Source of the DNA: Ulva prolifera | Taxonomy: Eukaryota; Chlorophyta; Ulvophyceae; Ulvales; Ulvaceae | Reading direction: 5' to 3' | NCBI GenBank assembly: GCA_023078555.1 | Contig: CM041198.1 | Span: forward strand, 6,541,924-6,605,923 | DNA: 64,000 nucleotides | The notes under the pieces: generated by a model | Seen by the model: only the letters and a program-made list of their open reading frames with translations | Told to the model about the DNA's origin: nothing | Database searches by the model: none | Position numbers and translations under genes: made by a program | Shown: positions 34,401-46,204 of the stretch, piece after piece | How positions within the stretch are numbered: the first letter of the stretch is position 1 | Layout: every line of letters begins with the position of its first letter

Positions 34401-37400
34401 GAACCGCCATTATTCGCCAAAAGGGGCCTGGGGTGGGGAGAGTCCCCACAGCCGAGATCGCTCACGCAGAGTCCCCAACATTGATCACAATATTCGAAGT
34501 TGTCCCCAATTACGAAAATTCGGTCGTTTTGATGCGCGCCCACACTGGGACCACTTCGTAGCGGGAGTGCATGACCCCCTACCTGCAGATTCTGCAATGG
34601 TCACCTTGCTGTGGCTCACGACTAGCGTGCTGTTCTGTGTTGTTTGCTTTACCGCGATAGTGCTGTGCGCATGATCACGTCGCCATTCCCGATCCCTGCC
34701 ATTGCGTGTCGCCTCCCGCCACGACATCCTGTCTTGTGTTTGTGCGGAGTATCTACGCATGCATAGGTACCGGTCTTGACTCTGCTGGTACACATCGTGC
34801 AAACGTGTTGCGTGATTCCATTGTGGACAACTGCAGGCGCCGCGACAACCTCAGCTTGCGGTGCTTTACTACATGTGTCACTAAAAGAACGACTTGACCA
34901 GGGACAGGCACCCGGAGGGCTGTTTGGTGAGCTCTCCCGGGTGATCGAGCGCGACTTCAGCGCCACTCGAATAGCTATATTGAGAGTGCCATGGTAGCCG
35001 ATCGTGAGATATGTTGTTCCTATGTGTATCTGCGGGTGTCCGGTACGGGCCTGCGCGTTCTTGGAGATGCATGTGGATCGTCAGGAGCGTGTGTTTGTGT
35101 GTGCATGCCACCTGCTTCGGTCTCCGATGTTCGTGATTAGCATGCGCCGGCGTCGTCCGTCGACGTAGAGACAATTTACGTACCCATGTGCGTTCTGTAT
35201 GCCTGGCACGAGTGCGTTGGCGGCATCGTGAGACTCTGCTTAGCATGGGGACACGCAGGTGAGCTGGTTCCCAGATCCGTCACCGCCTACGAATCACCAG
35301 ATTCTTCGTACCCAATGACAGTCAAGTCTATCCTGCTGTTGGTGTCTGTCGATTTCGCGTGATCAGACGTGGAAGTCGCTGTCTTCGCCGGTTGTAAGTA
35401 TCGTTCAGTCCATCTCGTGGCTGGTAGGATGATAAACCTGGGCGTCAATAACGCTCGTACAGACTGCACATAGTCAAATATCTGCATATTAGTGGCTTCG
35501 GAGAAGCCACTGGTGTATCACATGGCGCTTGGCCCCTCATGCGACGCGCGATTCCAGGCTGTGCTTACTGCCTTCCTTTCGTCACCTTTGATAACGCGTA
35601 TATCGGTCTACGATGCGCCCATGGACACACGACAGATCGTTGTTGTTCACATGTGTGTCGTCTCGCCGTCGTTGAATGTCGAGTCGGGCGCGTTCTGGCG
35701 AGGCCGACTTGGCTCGAGCTTTCCCTTGACGCACATCAGGCATGTCCCTCGCTCGCCGAGTCTCCGCTCGCTCCAGAAACGGCGTACATCTTAATAATGT
35801 AACTAAAGTGTGATGTGTGTGCTCTACTGCGTCTCTTTATCGTCTTCTGTGGACGGATCGCGTTGCCCGGAAGTCGTTGTCGCGGGTGGGTTTTTACTCT
35901 GTCCGTGGTAATTCGGCTTCCGGGTAATGCCTACGGGGAGCGTAAATCATACAGGATGCACCATTTCATCGTTGAGCGTCGCATACATGCATCATTAAGT
36001 ATTGGTACGATCACAGACAAATTACAGCTCGTGTCGCGTCGATCACCCATCGCCGCTGCGCCGTGGCAGTGTGCCACCAATCGCCTACCGGGAATCCCCA
36101 TCAGCTCTACAACTTTGTCACATCACATATCACCGCCCTGGCGCAATGGTTGCCGCTCTGCACAAGCTCTGGTATACGAGGGCCGGCATCCGGCAACCAG
36201 GCCTGCGCTTTGCAGGCGGATCAGCATGAAACGTAAATCAGGCAGAGACAACTATGGGCGAAATTCTCTCTTCTTCTGCTTGACTCGTATTACGACCAGC
36301 AGACGGTTGCTTGTGTTCAAAGACGTTGTTGTCGTGCCGTATCCAGCTGTTGCCTGCAAATGGGATGCTTTCAGAGGCATAGCAGTCACCACGACGTGCC
36401 ATCGTGCTCATCATAGTGCATAACTGCTGAAAATTGCATCACAGGCGGGAGCAATCCTCACCTTCAGCTTGTGGGGGCAGGCCAATGGTGGCTGCATCTG
36501 CTACCTCACAGGCTTCTCATTTGCCAGACTGCTCATGCAACCGTTGCCCTGCACCAATCCTCATGTCTTGAAGCAGCCGTACCGTGTCAGCCTCACGTCA
36601 GCGCCAGTGTTGACTGCGTGCAACACATCTTTTGCAGAAGCATACCTAGTATGGCGGGCCAGCTTCAGGTTGTCAGCCAGGCTGTAGTGTAATGAAGCAG
36701 AAGCTAATCATTCGTGAAGGCACCTGTACCCATCAGCACGTGTCCATGCAAGAGCTAAACATGGCTTCTGCTTGGTGCTCCTGTCTCGAGGAGACACCTG
36801 TCGAAGTTCGGGACATTGCTGAGGCGTTTGTGACACCTGTTGCTAAGGCATACCTGCGGTGAAGTGTCAACTTCGTCATGTTGCATTAAGAAGGCAGTAC
36901 ATCTGCATGCTTGACTCCCCTGCACACTCGAACTCGCTGTCACATGTTTTCTGGTCCATCCGCTAGATTGCACAGGAGCGGCCTCCGCTGCAATTTAACA
37001 CGACCAGACAAATGGGCAACTTCGTACCCCCCAAATAGACATCTCCTGAAGATAACATTATGCGACTCGATGTTGAATAGAGACGTCCCATCGATTGGCA
37101 TATTTCCTGTCGAGCTTAAGCGTACTTGTCTTGACCAATGATCGCTGCGGCACTGGGGTACGACGACAACGCTCTTGAGTTTACGTCTACAGAGACAAAG
37201 AGACAGGAAGAAAGCAGCTGTCACTGGTATCAATGGGCATGGTGGTGGCCACACTCTTCGCGGGGCTCGAATATCCGAAGTTGCAGCGTGGAAAACATGT
37301 ATGTGCACGAATTCGATACAATTTGCCTGGCCGAGACATGAGACAACTCTCCGTGTGTCGAGATAGCTTCAATGCTCCGCGTGTGCGGCATCTCATGGTA

Positions 37401-39350
37401 GTGTCAATGGCGTGCGTAAATGGCATGCACCACCACGGCCCCGCGAGGTGGCATGTTATGTGAACTTGAACTTATTCCGGCTTTCGGATGCTCGCCGTCG
37501 CACATTGAAAGACCCGGAGCTGGAAAGCATGCTGTTCCGGGCGATGGCACCCGACCAAACCACGCGCGACTGCCCGGAAGATGAGAAATTCCGACTCCCG
37601 GGCACGCAGACGCGAGCTGCGTGACGCTCAACCCGGAACTCTCAACCAGGAGACCGTAGCCACCAGTGTCCCTGGTCAGCCCGCTCGCCCGGGAGCCTGT
37701 CCCTGGTCAAGTCATTCTTGTATTGTACAATGCAGGGAGCTTGAAGCAGCATCATGCCGAGGGGTCGCCTGAACAAGCTGTTGTCGCTGCGTGCAGATGA
37801 CGGGCCTTGTGGAGGTGAAGCCGTAAGATGCTGTGATGAAGGGGATGGCGTGACTGATGGGAGTGGGTGTTTTTCTGATACAATATGCATTGGAGGCACG
37901 TGTGCTCGCTGTGGAGCCCCGGGGGAGCCTTGCTGTGACGACCCATACTTCGGGATCTGCGACGGCCCGGACGTGTGCCCTGAGAACGGCATATGCGGTG
38001 CTTGTGGCAGGCCAGGACTGCCGTGTTGTGACAACGGCCGCTGTGTATCCAGCGCTCCTGGGCCCGTGGGCATTGAATGCGATTTGGCAACAGACACGTG
38101 TGTCGAGGTCGCCATAACCTGCGGACTCGAGGGCTTGCCATGCTGCCCTCAGGCCACGTCCTTCGACCCCAGATGTGGGGCCTCCACGGCCTGCTTCGAA
38201 GACACTGCGACGTGCCGTGCCTGCGGTCGTGAGGGGCAGGACTGCTGCCCAATCGCCCGAGACAGTCCATTGCCTGGGGAGCAGTGCATGGGCAGTGGTG
38301 CGGAGTGCGGTGATGACGGCGTCTGCAGCGGCGCACTCCCGGCAGGTGACAAGTGCGGCTTGTTTGGCGACCAGTGTTGCCCCGGCGACCGCTGCATACA
38401 GGACGCCATCTGCAATGACGGCACCTGTATCCCGTGCGGGCGTGGCGGAGATAGCTGCTGCGAAAACAACCGGTGCCAGTTTGGAGCTGCTTGTGATGAC
38501 GGCGTGTGCGGTTTCGAGCCCCAATGCGGGTTCCGAGGCCTCCCCTGCTGTCTGGACGAAAGTGGTGGAGAGCCTAGTTGCAGCTCTGGCTGCAACAACA
38601 ATCGACAACAATTGCGTCGAAGGCGTGTGTGAGACGTGCGGTCGGTCGTTGCTGCCATGCTGCACACCAACAGTGCTGGACCCCATACAGTGCTTCCCCG
38701 GCTTTTGTCAGCAGAACAACACATGTTCGCTGCCCTGCGGCGAACCTTTCCAGCAGTGCTGCGATGGATCGACAGGGCCCCCATGCATTTTAGGAGATGC
38801 ATGCCCGCCGGACAATATTTGTCCAGTACCTCCAGGCGTGCCGCCCTTCATCCCCCCTCCTGGCGTGCCACCCTTCATCCCCCCTCCTGGCGTGCCGCCC
38901 TTCATGCCCCCTCCCGGAGCACCGCCGGTCGTTCCCCCTGGTGTGCCGCCTCCCGTCCCGCCTCCTATAACTGCAGCTCCTCAGCCGCCGCCCGCCATCC
39001 CAGTGCCACCACCTGCACCACCAGCTGCTCCGAGGCCTCCGGTTTTCCGCTTCACAGTATCGCCTCCTGTCTCCACCCCATCACCCACTGTACCGACACC
39101 TGCGACTCCGGTGCCACCTTCAGAGGATCCGCCGCAGACTGAGCCACCGTCGTCCCCACCAGCTTCCCCTGTGCCACCTCCTCAGTCGCCACCCCCCTCC
39201 GCCACCCCACCGCCAATCACGCCTCCTCCCCCAGCTCCTCCGCCTTCACGACCGCCTGCTGCCCCGACACCTTCACCGCCACTGTTCAGGTTCTCTACCT
39301 CATCCAGCTCTCCTACATCTCCGCCAGACTCAAACCCGCCTGCTGCCTAG
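31451..39350 (+). CDS. Secreted cysteine-rich/proline-rich repeat protein, four exons (member Z)
   Basis: Exons: 31451-31568 (signal peptide, hydrophobic LAAALQLLMG, probable cleavage after VFA), 31859-32540, 32770-32952 and 37797-39350. Every junction is GT-AG and phase 1. The mature protein is a chain of modules with the core CGxxGxxCC plus further Cys spaced 3-10 residues apart. A first proline stretch follows (exon 2 end, PPPPEPVPP), then more Cys modules, then a long Pro tail with PGVPPFIPP repeats and VFRFTVSPP / LFRFSTSSS motifs. Two single-base shifts break the frame, at about 32362-32368 and 38600-38610; without them the exon phases add up to about 844 codons. Intron 3 (4,844 bp) contains two TIR elements. 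It could instead be two genes split by that intron. The likely site is extracellular matrix or wall; the function is unknown. Confidence 0.6.
33298..34580. mobile_element. Non-autonomous DNA transposon T1 with TIRs and 8-bp target duplication
   Basis: AGGGGGTCATGCACTCCC starts the element and its reverse complement ends it. Inverted similarity extends about 45 bases inward (through CGCTACGAAGTGGTCCCAGTG). The flanks carry ACCTGCAG at 33290-33297 and 34581-34588. The 1,283-bp interior has no transposase-like frame. Clusters of TTGGGGA (either strand) lie near both ends, at 33433-33541 and 34389-34505. The 8-bp duplication is compatible with hAT- or P-type elements; the TIR start is not the usual hAT CAG. 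It lies in intron 3 of the cysteine-rich gene. Confidence 0.8.
34885..37719. mobile_element. Probable second TIR element T2 in the same intron
   Basis: AAGAACGACTTGACCAGGGA continuing CAGGCACCCGG at 34885-34914 is mirrored by the inverse at 37690-37719 with about three mismatches in 30 bases. CAGGGACAGG is hAT-like, but the eight bases outside it are themselves inverted (GACTTGAC and GTCAAGTC) and not a direct duplication. The true edges are therefore uncertain. No transposase is readable in the 2.8 kb between them; the longest frame (35815-36423) has no recognised domain. The right end lies 77 bases before the exon 4 acceptor of the host gene. Confidence 0.55.
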
Positions 39351-40646
39351 AGGGAGAACTTGCCACCCTTGACGTCCGACGCCGCAGCACCCGACCCAAG
39401 CCCCTCCCCGCCACTTGTCCCATCCCCGTCCTCGCTATTCCCGAGTCGTCATCTCTCACTCATGGATTGCTTGTCTGTACATTTAGGGCAGGCTAGACAC
39501 CAGGCGTGCATAACTCAGCTCACTGGTCAGCCATCTGTATGCAGCGAAGCAGGCACATTTATGCAATAGAGTTATGATCTGTCACCCATGACGACGCCAT
39601 TTGTGACATATGAAGAAGACCTGACATGCTTGAAATTGTGATGTAAATGGCAGCAGAGGTCTGCCATCGTTACTTTGTGGTGGTGCAGACCCTTCTGTAA
39701 CGCCGAAGATGAATCTATGAGATCATGCATCATGAGTGACCTTGTCGCATCAATTATTCTAGATCAAAAAGGCATATTGTCAACACTGATGTCAACTCGA
39801 GGTAACAGAAGGTTGTACCAATGCAAGAACGGCAGGTTCTCGATGGTGGGGAGGTTGGGGGGCCTGTGCGGCTGGTTGGCCCGGCCAGGCAGCCTCGTAT
39901 GGAATTCTGTGGATGGGCACTGTGGAGCCAAGCCTGCCACGGGTGCGCTGCGGGCACCCCGGTTGCACGCCTTTTGGGTGAGGGCGTATGTGGCACACAC
40001 AAAGTCAGTCAGGTCGGTATGGGACTGCCAGGGCAATACACAAACATACCAACGGCTAGTGACATCGTGCGCTGAGACATGTCCACCTCCAGCGTCTCCG
40101 CTCATCGCCACACCAAAACCCACCACATTCACCCCAGCCCATAAGCGTGGGCTCCTGCCGTAGCCACGCCCGGATGCACTGAGCCCCAACCGGAGCTGCC
40201 CGATCGGGCCACTCGATCGCAGGAGCCGCACGCCAAACCCTTCCCGTTCCCCACAAATCCGGACGACACTCCGCCGCACTTACACCAAATCTCACCAGAG
40301 ATCAGGCCGCCACACACCACCGTGCGGCCACCTGTGGGCACAAAATACATATACGAGTGAAAACACTCACATCAAAACGATTCCTCAAGCGACGCATTTT
40401 TTAAGCAAGCCTGGACCTGGATGACAGAACAGCACTTTGGCGTCATGACTCTGCCCGACGGGTCCACTGTGCCACGGCAGTCATGAGCGGCCCGGGTGCT
40501 GTCTCTCCAGAACACCCTCCGGATCACACATCCGCAATCATTCATGTACTAGACAAAACATGTGCTTACAGCGCGCAGTTGGGATACATGTGAGGCACGG
40601 GGCAATGTGATACGATCGCTAGAGAGCGGCTGCAATAGCATGTAGA
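39351..40646. other. Gap between two tail-to-tail cysteine/proline-rich members
   Basis: The interval holds the 3' flanks of the plus-strand gene ending at 39350 and the minus-strand remnant ending at 40647. Frames at 39764-40279 have no recognised family. No repeat with a target duplication was found. Confidence 0.45.
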
Positions 40647-41037
40647 TTAGCCAGTGGAAAGGGTCAATAAGCTGTGGGACGGGGGCGATTCAGCAGGCAC
40701 AGGCTCTTCTGCTGGGGCGACTGAAGGGGTGGCTGGAGGTGTCACCGAGCCCGTCACTGCAGTTGTGGCTGGAGGGGTAGCGGGAGGTGTAGCTCCTGGG
40801 GTTACTGACACTGTCCCTATAGGGGTGGCCGGCGCAGTCACTGGAGGGACAGGCAGTGGCTGAGAAGACGTAGGCGGTGTCTTCGGAACGGAGGTCGGAG
40901 TCACGTCCTTCACGTGCTTGTTGCAGATCCCCCGGACACAGTGAACCTGAAGATTGGTGGCGTGGATGCCCGGGCAGGTGGCGGCGAGGGAGGGGGTGAC
41001 AGCGGCTGTGCCGGCGCCGGCTGTGCCGGCGCGCGTA

Positions 41038-41069
<32 letters not shown>

Positions 41070-41510
41070 GTGGTCTGCTTGCTGGCGGCGTGGGCGGGAC
41101 GGCAGGCACGGAGTGCGGTGGGCTGGTGGGCAGAGGGACAGGAGCAGGTCTTGGAGGAGGATGGGCTCGGGGCTGCTGCACTGGTGGAGCGGGAGCTGGT
41201 GGTGTCAGCGTTGAAGGCCGAGGAGGCGCAGGCGGGCCTCCACCAACATTGAGCCTGAAGATGGGCGGTCGTGTAGACGTTGGTGGCGGCGGCGACGCAG
41301 GAGGTGGTGGAGGCGGCGCAGGGGTTGAGGGGGGTGGCAGCGCTTCGAATCCCTAAGAGGACAGGTACCATCATCCAAGCACTCACGTGCACCATCATGA
41401 TATTATATGCACGCACACACGGTGCGTATACTTGCGAGCGGCATGGCTCGCCATATCTGCCACAGGCCTTGCAAATATCATTAGCGCAATCGGTGTGCCG
41501 AGTATCAGTC
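40647..41510 (-). pseudogene. Truncated cysteine/proline-rich family member W
   Basis: It retains only the last Cys module (HTDCANDICKACGRYGEPC, matching YSDCNDDICEPCG of the 59-60 kb gene) and the Pro-rich tail with PPIFRLNVGGG and PPIFRFTVSGGS motifs, ending HSLLTLSTG. A 79-bp GT-AG intron at 41431-41353 (phase 0) can join the Cys part to the Pro part. An alternative reading through the intron would give ECLDDGTC, as in intact members. The Pro frame shifts at the 31-base G run (C on this strand) and again near 40915. Upstream modules and the signal exon are missing, so it is either a decayed partial duplicate or is badly affected by indel errors. Confidence 0.65.
41038..41068. repeat. 31-base poly-G run
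   Basis: An uninterrupted G homopolymer inside the Pro-codon region of member W (CCC codons on minus). The reading frame changes across it. Such a run is a likely site of both slippage and assembly error. Confidence 0.95.
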
Positions 41511-41662
41511 ACATACCTGCACGATTATTGGCGCCGTCCCTTGCATCTTCTCGACTCCAACCTTCTAATACATGAGTCCTCACGGATGATGTTAAAGCCA
41601 AGTACGATCTTAAGCGGTACATCTTCGCGGTTGTGGCGGTGGTATTCGGGGTTGTGGCTCCG

Positions 41663-41731
41663 GCGTGGAGGGGTGATGCGTGCATGCGTGGAGGGGTGAT
41701 GCGTGCATGCGTGGAGGGGTGATGCGTGCAT
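41663..41731. repeat. Three tandem 23-bp units
   Basis: The unit GCGTGGAGGGGTGATGCGTG plus CAT is repeated three times head to tail without mismatch. No coding context. Confidence 0.85.
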
Positions 41732-42365
41732 GCAGCCAAGTTGTCCGTGGCCTACAAAGCCACCGTCGCGACACATCGGTGTGCAGGATTGATAGCCTTG
41801 TCAGTCCGATCACGCCGTGTACGGTGCCACTGCTGACACAGTGTCCTTGCCTTGTGGGTTCAAATGCACACTCAGATGTGTCGCCGTACCCGTGATTGCC
41901 AGGCTTTCACACGAGTGATGACGGAGACGCGTCACGTCACAGCCCTCGCGCGACATTTTGTATGCACAAATTGGAGCTCCCCTGTCATTTCGCGGACAAC
42001 ACGGTGCTGGTGGACATGGAGCCGAAAAACAACCGATGCTACCGGGGGGCATCCGGTCAGGTCTGGCGGGATACTGGGCAGAGCTGATGAGGCTGTTGTG
42101 CAACACAGAGTGAACGGGCATAGAAGGCAGGGATCTGAAGGGGTTTGCAGCTGCATATGTAAGACCAGGGCAATACTATGGCGCGCCACACCAGCACACT
42201 CAACACATGGTGCTACTACCCAGGCGAATTTCCTGGTTCTACGCTGCTTCAGGCTCCCTTTCAGGAGCAGAGTGTGATTGTGCTGGAGTGCCACCAGCCA
42301 CGATTTCACCACAGCACTGACAAGATCGTGCACTGCATTGGCAGCAAGTATAGAAAAGCCCATGT

Positions 42366-42537
42366 GATGTTGGATGTGTTATAAGGACAGTGCAAGCAAG
42401 GCAGGCAGCACCGCGAGCAGCAACCAGGGGAACGGCAAACCACGCAACGAGCCACACTCAGCACACACCAATACACCCGCGCAACGTCAGCACCCGCGCC
42501 TGCCACAGCCATGCAGCCCATAAGATGTTGGATGTGT
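42366..42537 (-). mobile_element. 144-bp retroposon tail (family D) with 14-bp target duplication
   Basis: GATGTTGGATGTGT at 42366-42379 is repeated exactly at 42524-42537. The insert, read on minus, ends GCGGTGCTGCCTGCC, then TTGCTTGCACTGTCCTTATA, then A. A sister tail ending CCTTTGTCCTTATAA is at 52031-52222 on plus, and the family C 3' end at about 50250 is similar (GCGGTGCTACCTGCC... CCTTTGTAAC). It is a 5'-truncated non-LTR or SINE-type copy. Confidence 0.8.
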
Positions 42538-42585
42538 ATGCATGATTACATAGCCATGAGTACACCAGGATAACCAAAAACTCGA

Positions 42586-42670
42586 GCATCGTACAGAGAT
42601 GCCCTGATCCGTCAGACCGGCATTTCAGCATCGTACAGAGATGCCCTGATCCCTCAGACGGACGTTCCAG
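42586..42670. repeat. Two tandem 42-bp units
   Basis: GCATCGTACAGAGATGCCCT and the following 22 bases occur at 42586 and again at 42628, with few mismatches, in the 3' flank of the gene ending at 42912. Confidence 0.8.
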
Positions 42671-42911
42671 CACCACGCCTAGGTTTGGAACATAGCAATT
42701 GTCTGTGGCAGCAAAACTTTTTCAGGTCTGTCTGACTACACCACTCTGCATAAACACCCACAGTCTCGAAGTCTATGCACCACACCGATAAACACATTCA
42801 GAGCAAGACTCTGCAGAGAAAGCTAATATCATACAAGCACAACACGTGGGTCAGACGCACACAATCCCTAGGCATACAACTATATCGGCGGTCGCTCGAT
42901 ATATACGGCCA

Positions 42912-45900
42912 CTATGCTGTGGCTCCTCCAGCAACGTTAAAGCGGAAGATGCCTGGTGTGGTAGGGGGAGGAGGCGTCACCGGCTCAGGCACCGGCTGTG
43001 GCGTTGGGGTCGTAGGTGGGACCTCCGGCACCACTGGCGGTATAGTTGGTTGGACGGGCACGGGCGGGGCAGGTATGGGAGGTGTCACAGTTGGAGGAGT
43101 CGGAGTGGGGACTGCTGGCGGGGGCTGCTCCACTGGTGGAACAGGCGCCGGTGGTGTCTGCGTTGGTGTCGGAGTCGGGGTGCTCGTTGGGGGCCCCCCA
43201 CCACCGGCGAAGCTGAAGAAGGGTGGTGGATTGGCCCCTGGCAGAGGCGTCGGCGGAGGCGTCGGCAGAGGCTCGGGCAGAGGCGTCGGCGGAGGCGTGG
43301 GCAGAGGCTCGGGCAGAGGCGTCGGCGGAGGCGTCGGCAGAGGCTCTGGCAGAGGGATGACCGGTGGTGGCAGCGGAATCTGCGGCCCCGGACCGAACGA
43401 GGCACAGGTGTTGTCGGCCAAGCACTCGGAGCCGAAGCAGGGGTTGCTGAGGTTCTCAGAGCAGCACCGCTCGCCGGGGTTCCCACAAGGCTCACAGGTG
43501 TTGTCGGCGCAGTCGGAGTAGGAGGAGCAGGCAAAGGTGTCGACGTCGGGGCCGCAGCAGGGCGCGCCGAGGCGGCCACACGTCTCCCTCCCGCACAAGC
43601 CGTCAACACAGGGCGCGCCCCGCTCGCACCGGTCGTCCCGGCAGCACTGTTGGCCCTGGCGGCCACATTCTTCGCAGCGGCCCTCCGTGCAAAGCGTGCC
43701 TTGTACGCAGAGGTCGCCGGGGCAGCAGTTCTCGAAGCGGAATCCGCAGCCGCGCGCCAGAACCGGCAGCGCGTTGCTGCACACGTCGTCAGGCCCGCAC
43801 ACCGCAATTTCGCCGTAACACGCGTCCGAGTAGTAGCGATTCTGGTCAAGCGGGCAGCACGGGTCACCGTCGAATCCGCAGCGGTTGCAGGTGCCGCCGA
43901 GGCACTCTGTGCCGTAGTCACAGTCGTTGTAACGCTCCTCGCGGGTGCAGCAGCGCTGATCGGCCGCACCACAATCGAGGCGAGAACACGTGTAGCTGTC
44001 CTCGTCGCATGCGTAATCGTATGCGCAGCTCGCGCCGCTGCAGCAGCGCATGCCGGCGGAGCCACATGCGGTCGAACAGATGCCTCCGGCGGCGGTGTCG
44101 CAGAAGCTGGATCCCCCCGAAGCGCACAGGTCGCCATCACAGCATTCGAACCCGGCAGAGCCACACCTCGTGCAGACCCCCAGGTTGCACTCGATGTACT
44201 GGTAAGATCCACACTCGGCATATGCTGCAAACTCGGGGTCTTCGGGCCCGCAGCAGCGGAGGCCTGGGCTCCCGCAATCCGCGACTGCATGCACCACAGC
44301 TGTCTGGGGCCACGAGCCAATGCCTTGAGGGAAGATCACACCCAGGTGTGCACCTGTGTTGATTGGCACATGCGTGCATGACAAGAGAGGACACAGGCGG
44401 GCATTCGAGACCAACACATGCTTTCACAGCAGCCACCGGACCGTGTGGCTCTCCGTTCGGGAGAACATTTGCAGGTGCAGTGCCTGCTGTCGCGTTTGTT
44501 GGCTTCGTTCCATCGGCTGTGGTGATAAACGCGCAATGGCTGGCGGTCGCCGGGTTCAGCCTGACAGCGTGCGGCATCTTCCCGACGGGCTGGTCGATAG
44601 CCTCAGATATCTGCATTGTTTATGCCAGTAAGTTTACAAGCAGAGGTGGGCGCACCGGCAAGTGGTGGGGGTGGTGGGAACGGAGGTGGTGGCGGTGGCG
44701 GAGGGAGCGAGTTGGTGCAGACGTTCTCGGCCGAGCAGACGCCAGAGGCATAGTTGCTATAGTCGCCTCCCCGGCATTGGAGACGAGAGCCAGGGTAGAG
44801 CTCGTCACAGCAGTCCAGGCCCTCGTAGCCACAGGCAGAGCACGTGTTGGTCTCCGCGTCGCAGACGCTTCGGCCGTTGTTGTCTGAACAACCGGTGTCG
44901 TCAAGGTAACTCCGCTCATCAGCGCCGCAGCAGGTAAGGCCGATCTCTCCGCACGTTGCCGGACCGCATGTGTTGGATGCGGCATCGCACTCGATGCCGG
45001 CGAAAGAATAACAGGGGTCAGAAGGCCCGTACGGACTGGCGTCAGGGTCGCAGCAGCTGCTGCCCAGTTGGCCGCACGGCTCACAAACACCGGCCGCGCA
45101 GACGCTGCGGGGAAAGCCGACACATCCAGCAGGCTGGCCGCTGCTGTCTGGGCAGCACGGCAGGCCAGGGCGGCCACAGGTGATCTCGCAGATGCTGTTG
45201 GCATTGCAGGACGTCTGATCATACTCGCCTCCATAAAAGTAGTCGCCTTCGCAGGCGCTGCCAGGGCAGCAGGGGGCGCCTGGGATGCCACAGGCAGCGC
45301 AGATGTTTGCCGGGAGGCATGCAGCTCGGATCTCATCACAGCCTGATGGGCCAACGCCATACCTGAAGTCACCTTCTTCACAGCACCGAGAGCCTGGAAA
45401 CCCGCACGGCGTCCCTGCACACATCCAGTGGTCAGCCGCGACGTGTCGTCGTTGTGATCTTTGCAGTTTGTGAAGGATTCTGAAGACAGTACAGCAGTGC
45501 TGTCGCCGGGTGCGCTTGATGCGTAGGAGCGATGCTGCAAAAGAACAGGAGCGGGGGAGGTGCTCGTTCGGTGCATGCAGCGATTGAGCCATTTTGCTGA
45601 GATCGTGGCCTTGATGTCCCCGAGAGACACAGCTTGGACTTGTTCTCAGGGCTAAGTGGCTGCTGCTGGCCATGCCTTACGGTTCTGGTTGATCAGACTG
45701 GCAGTCTGTCCAACCTGGCGGCACAGCGAGCTTTCTCCCTGACTCAGGAGCATGCCATGAAAGCGCCCGTGTCCAGGATGTCAGTGCAAAGCACGCCCCG
45801 ATTGCATATGAGAATTGGATCAGCGGTGTTGCCGTCTCATGAATGTGGGTAGCAAGGTTCGGAAAGCGTGGCCGCAGCCGCGATGCCGCCGCAAGATTCA

Positions 45901-46204
45901 CTGATGGGAACATAACTGAGAGAGCCAGATGTGCTTGCACACATGACCTTTGCGCAGTGCTGAATGCGTCAACACAGCTCGCAGCACAGGCCAACATCAG
46001 CAACGGCAGATATGCATGCAAACTGACCCGCAGTCATGTCAGGTAAGGAAACTTCAGTCTAGGGAGAGGGGCACCCGGCACCGGCTGCCCGGCCGCCAGA
46101 CTGATGCTCATGATCAGCAGCAGCACCGCCGAAACCACGGCCGTGGCGCGGTGTGCAGCGTTGCGGCCATGCATACGGCCGGGTGCTGCGGTGGTCGCCT
46201 GCAT
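42912..46204 (-). CDS. Secreted cysteine-rich/proline-rich repeat protein, three exons (member XY1)
   Basis: Exons on minus: 46204-46075, 45414-44656 and 44284-42912; both introns (660 and 371 bp) are GT-AG and phase 1, giving 753 residues. Exon 1 encodes a signal peptide (AVVSAVLLLIMSISLAAG then QPVPG). Exon 2 has about six CGxxGxxCC modules (CGIPGAPCC, CGRPGLPCC, CGQLGSSCC, CGEIGLTCC, CGYEGLDCC) closing with an SLPPPPPPPPFPPPPP stretch. Exon 3 has about nine more modules, then a Pro tail with PLPEPLPTPPPT repeats, FFSFAGGGG and a final IFRFNVAGG. There is no membrane anchor. Joining exons 2 and 3 makes one gene of what look like two ORFs; the matching phase and the identical structure at 59-62.6 kb support this. 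The role is unknown; a disulfide-rich wall or matrix protein is likely. No frameshift is needed in this copy. Confidence 0.75.

Noticed and set aside
33429-34505. TTGGGG runs as internal telomere repeats
   Set aside because: They are scattered singly in both orientations within a TIR element, not in tandem.
35815-36423. 202-residue ORF in T2 as its transposase
   Set aside because: No DDE, RNase H-like or zinc-finger pattern; composition looks random.
44603-45673. XY1 exon 2 as a stand-alone gene
   Set aside because: The downstream end lacks a conserved stop relative to XY2, while both copies share a G/GTGCGCC donor in phase 1 with the next exon's acceptor.
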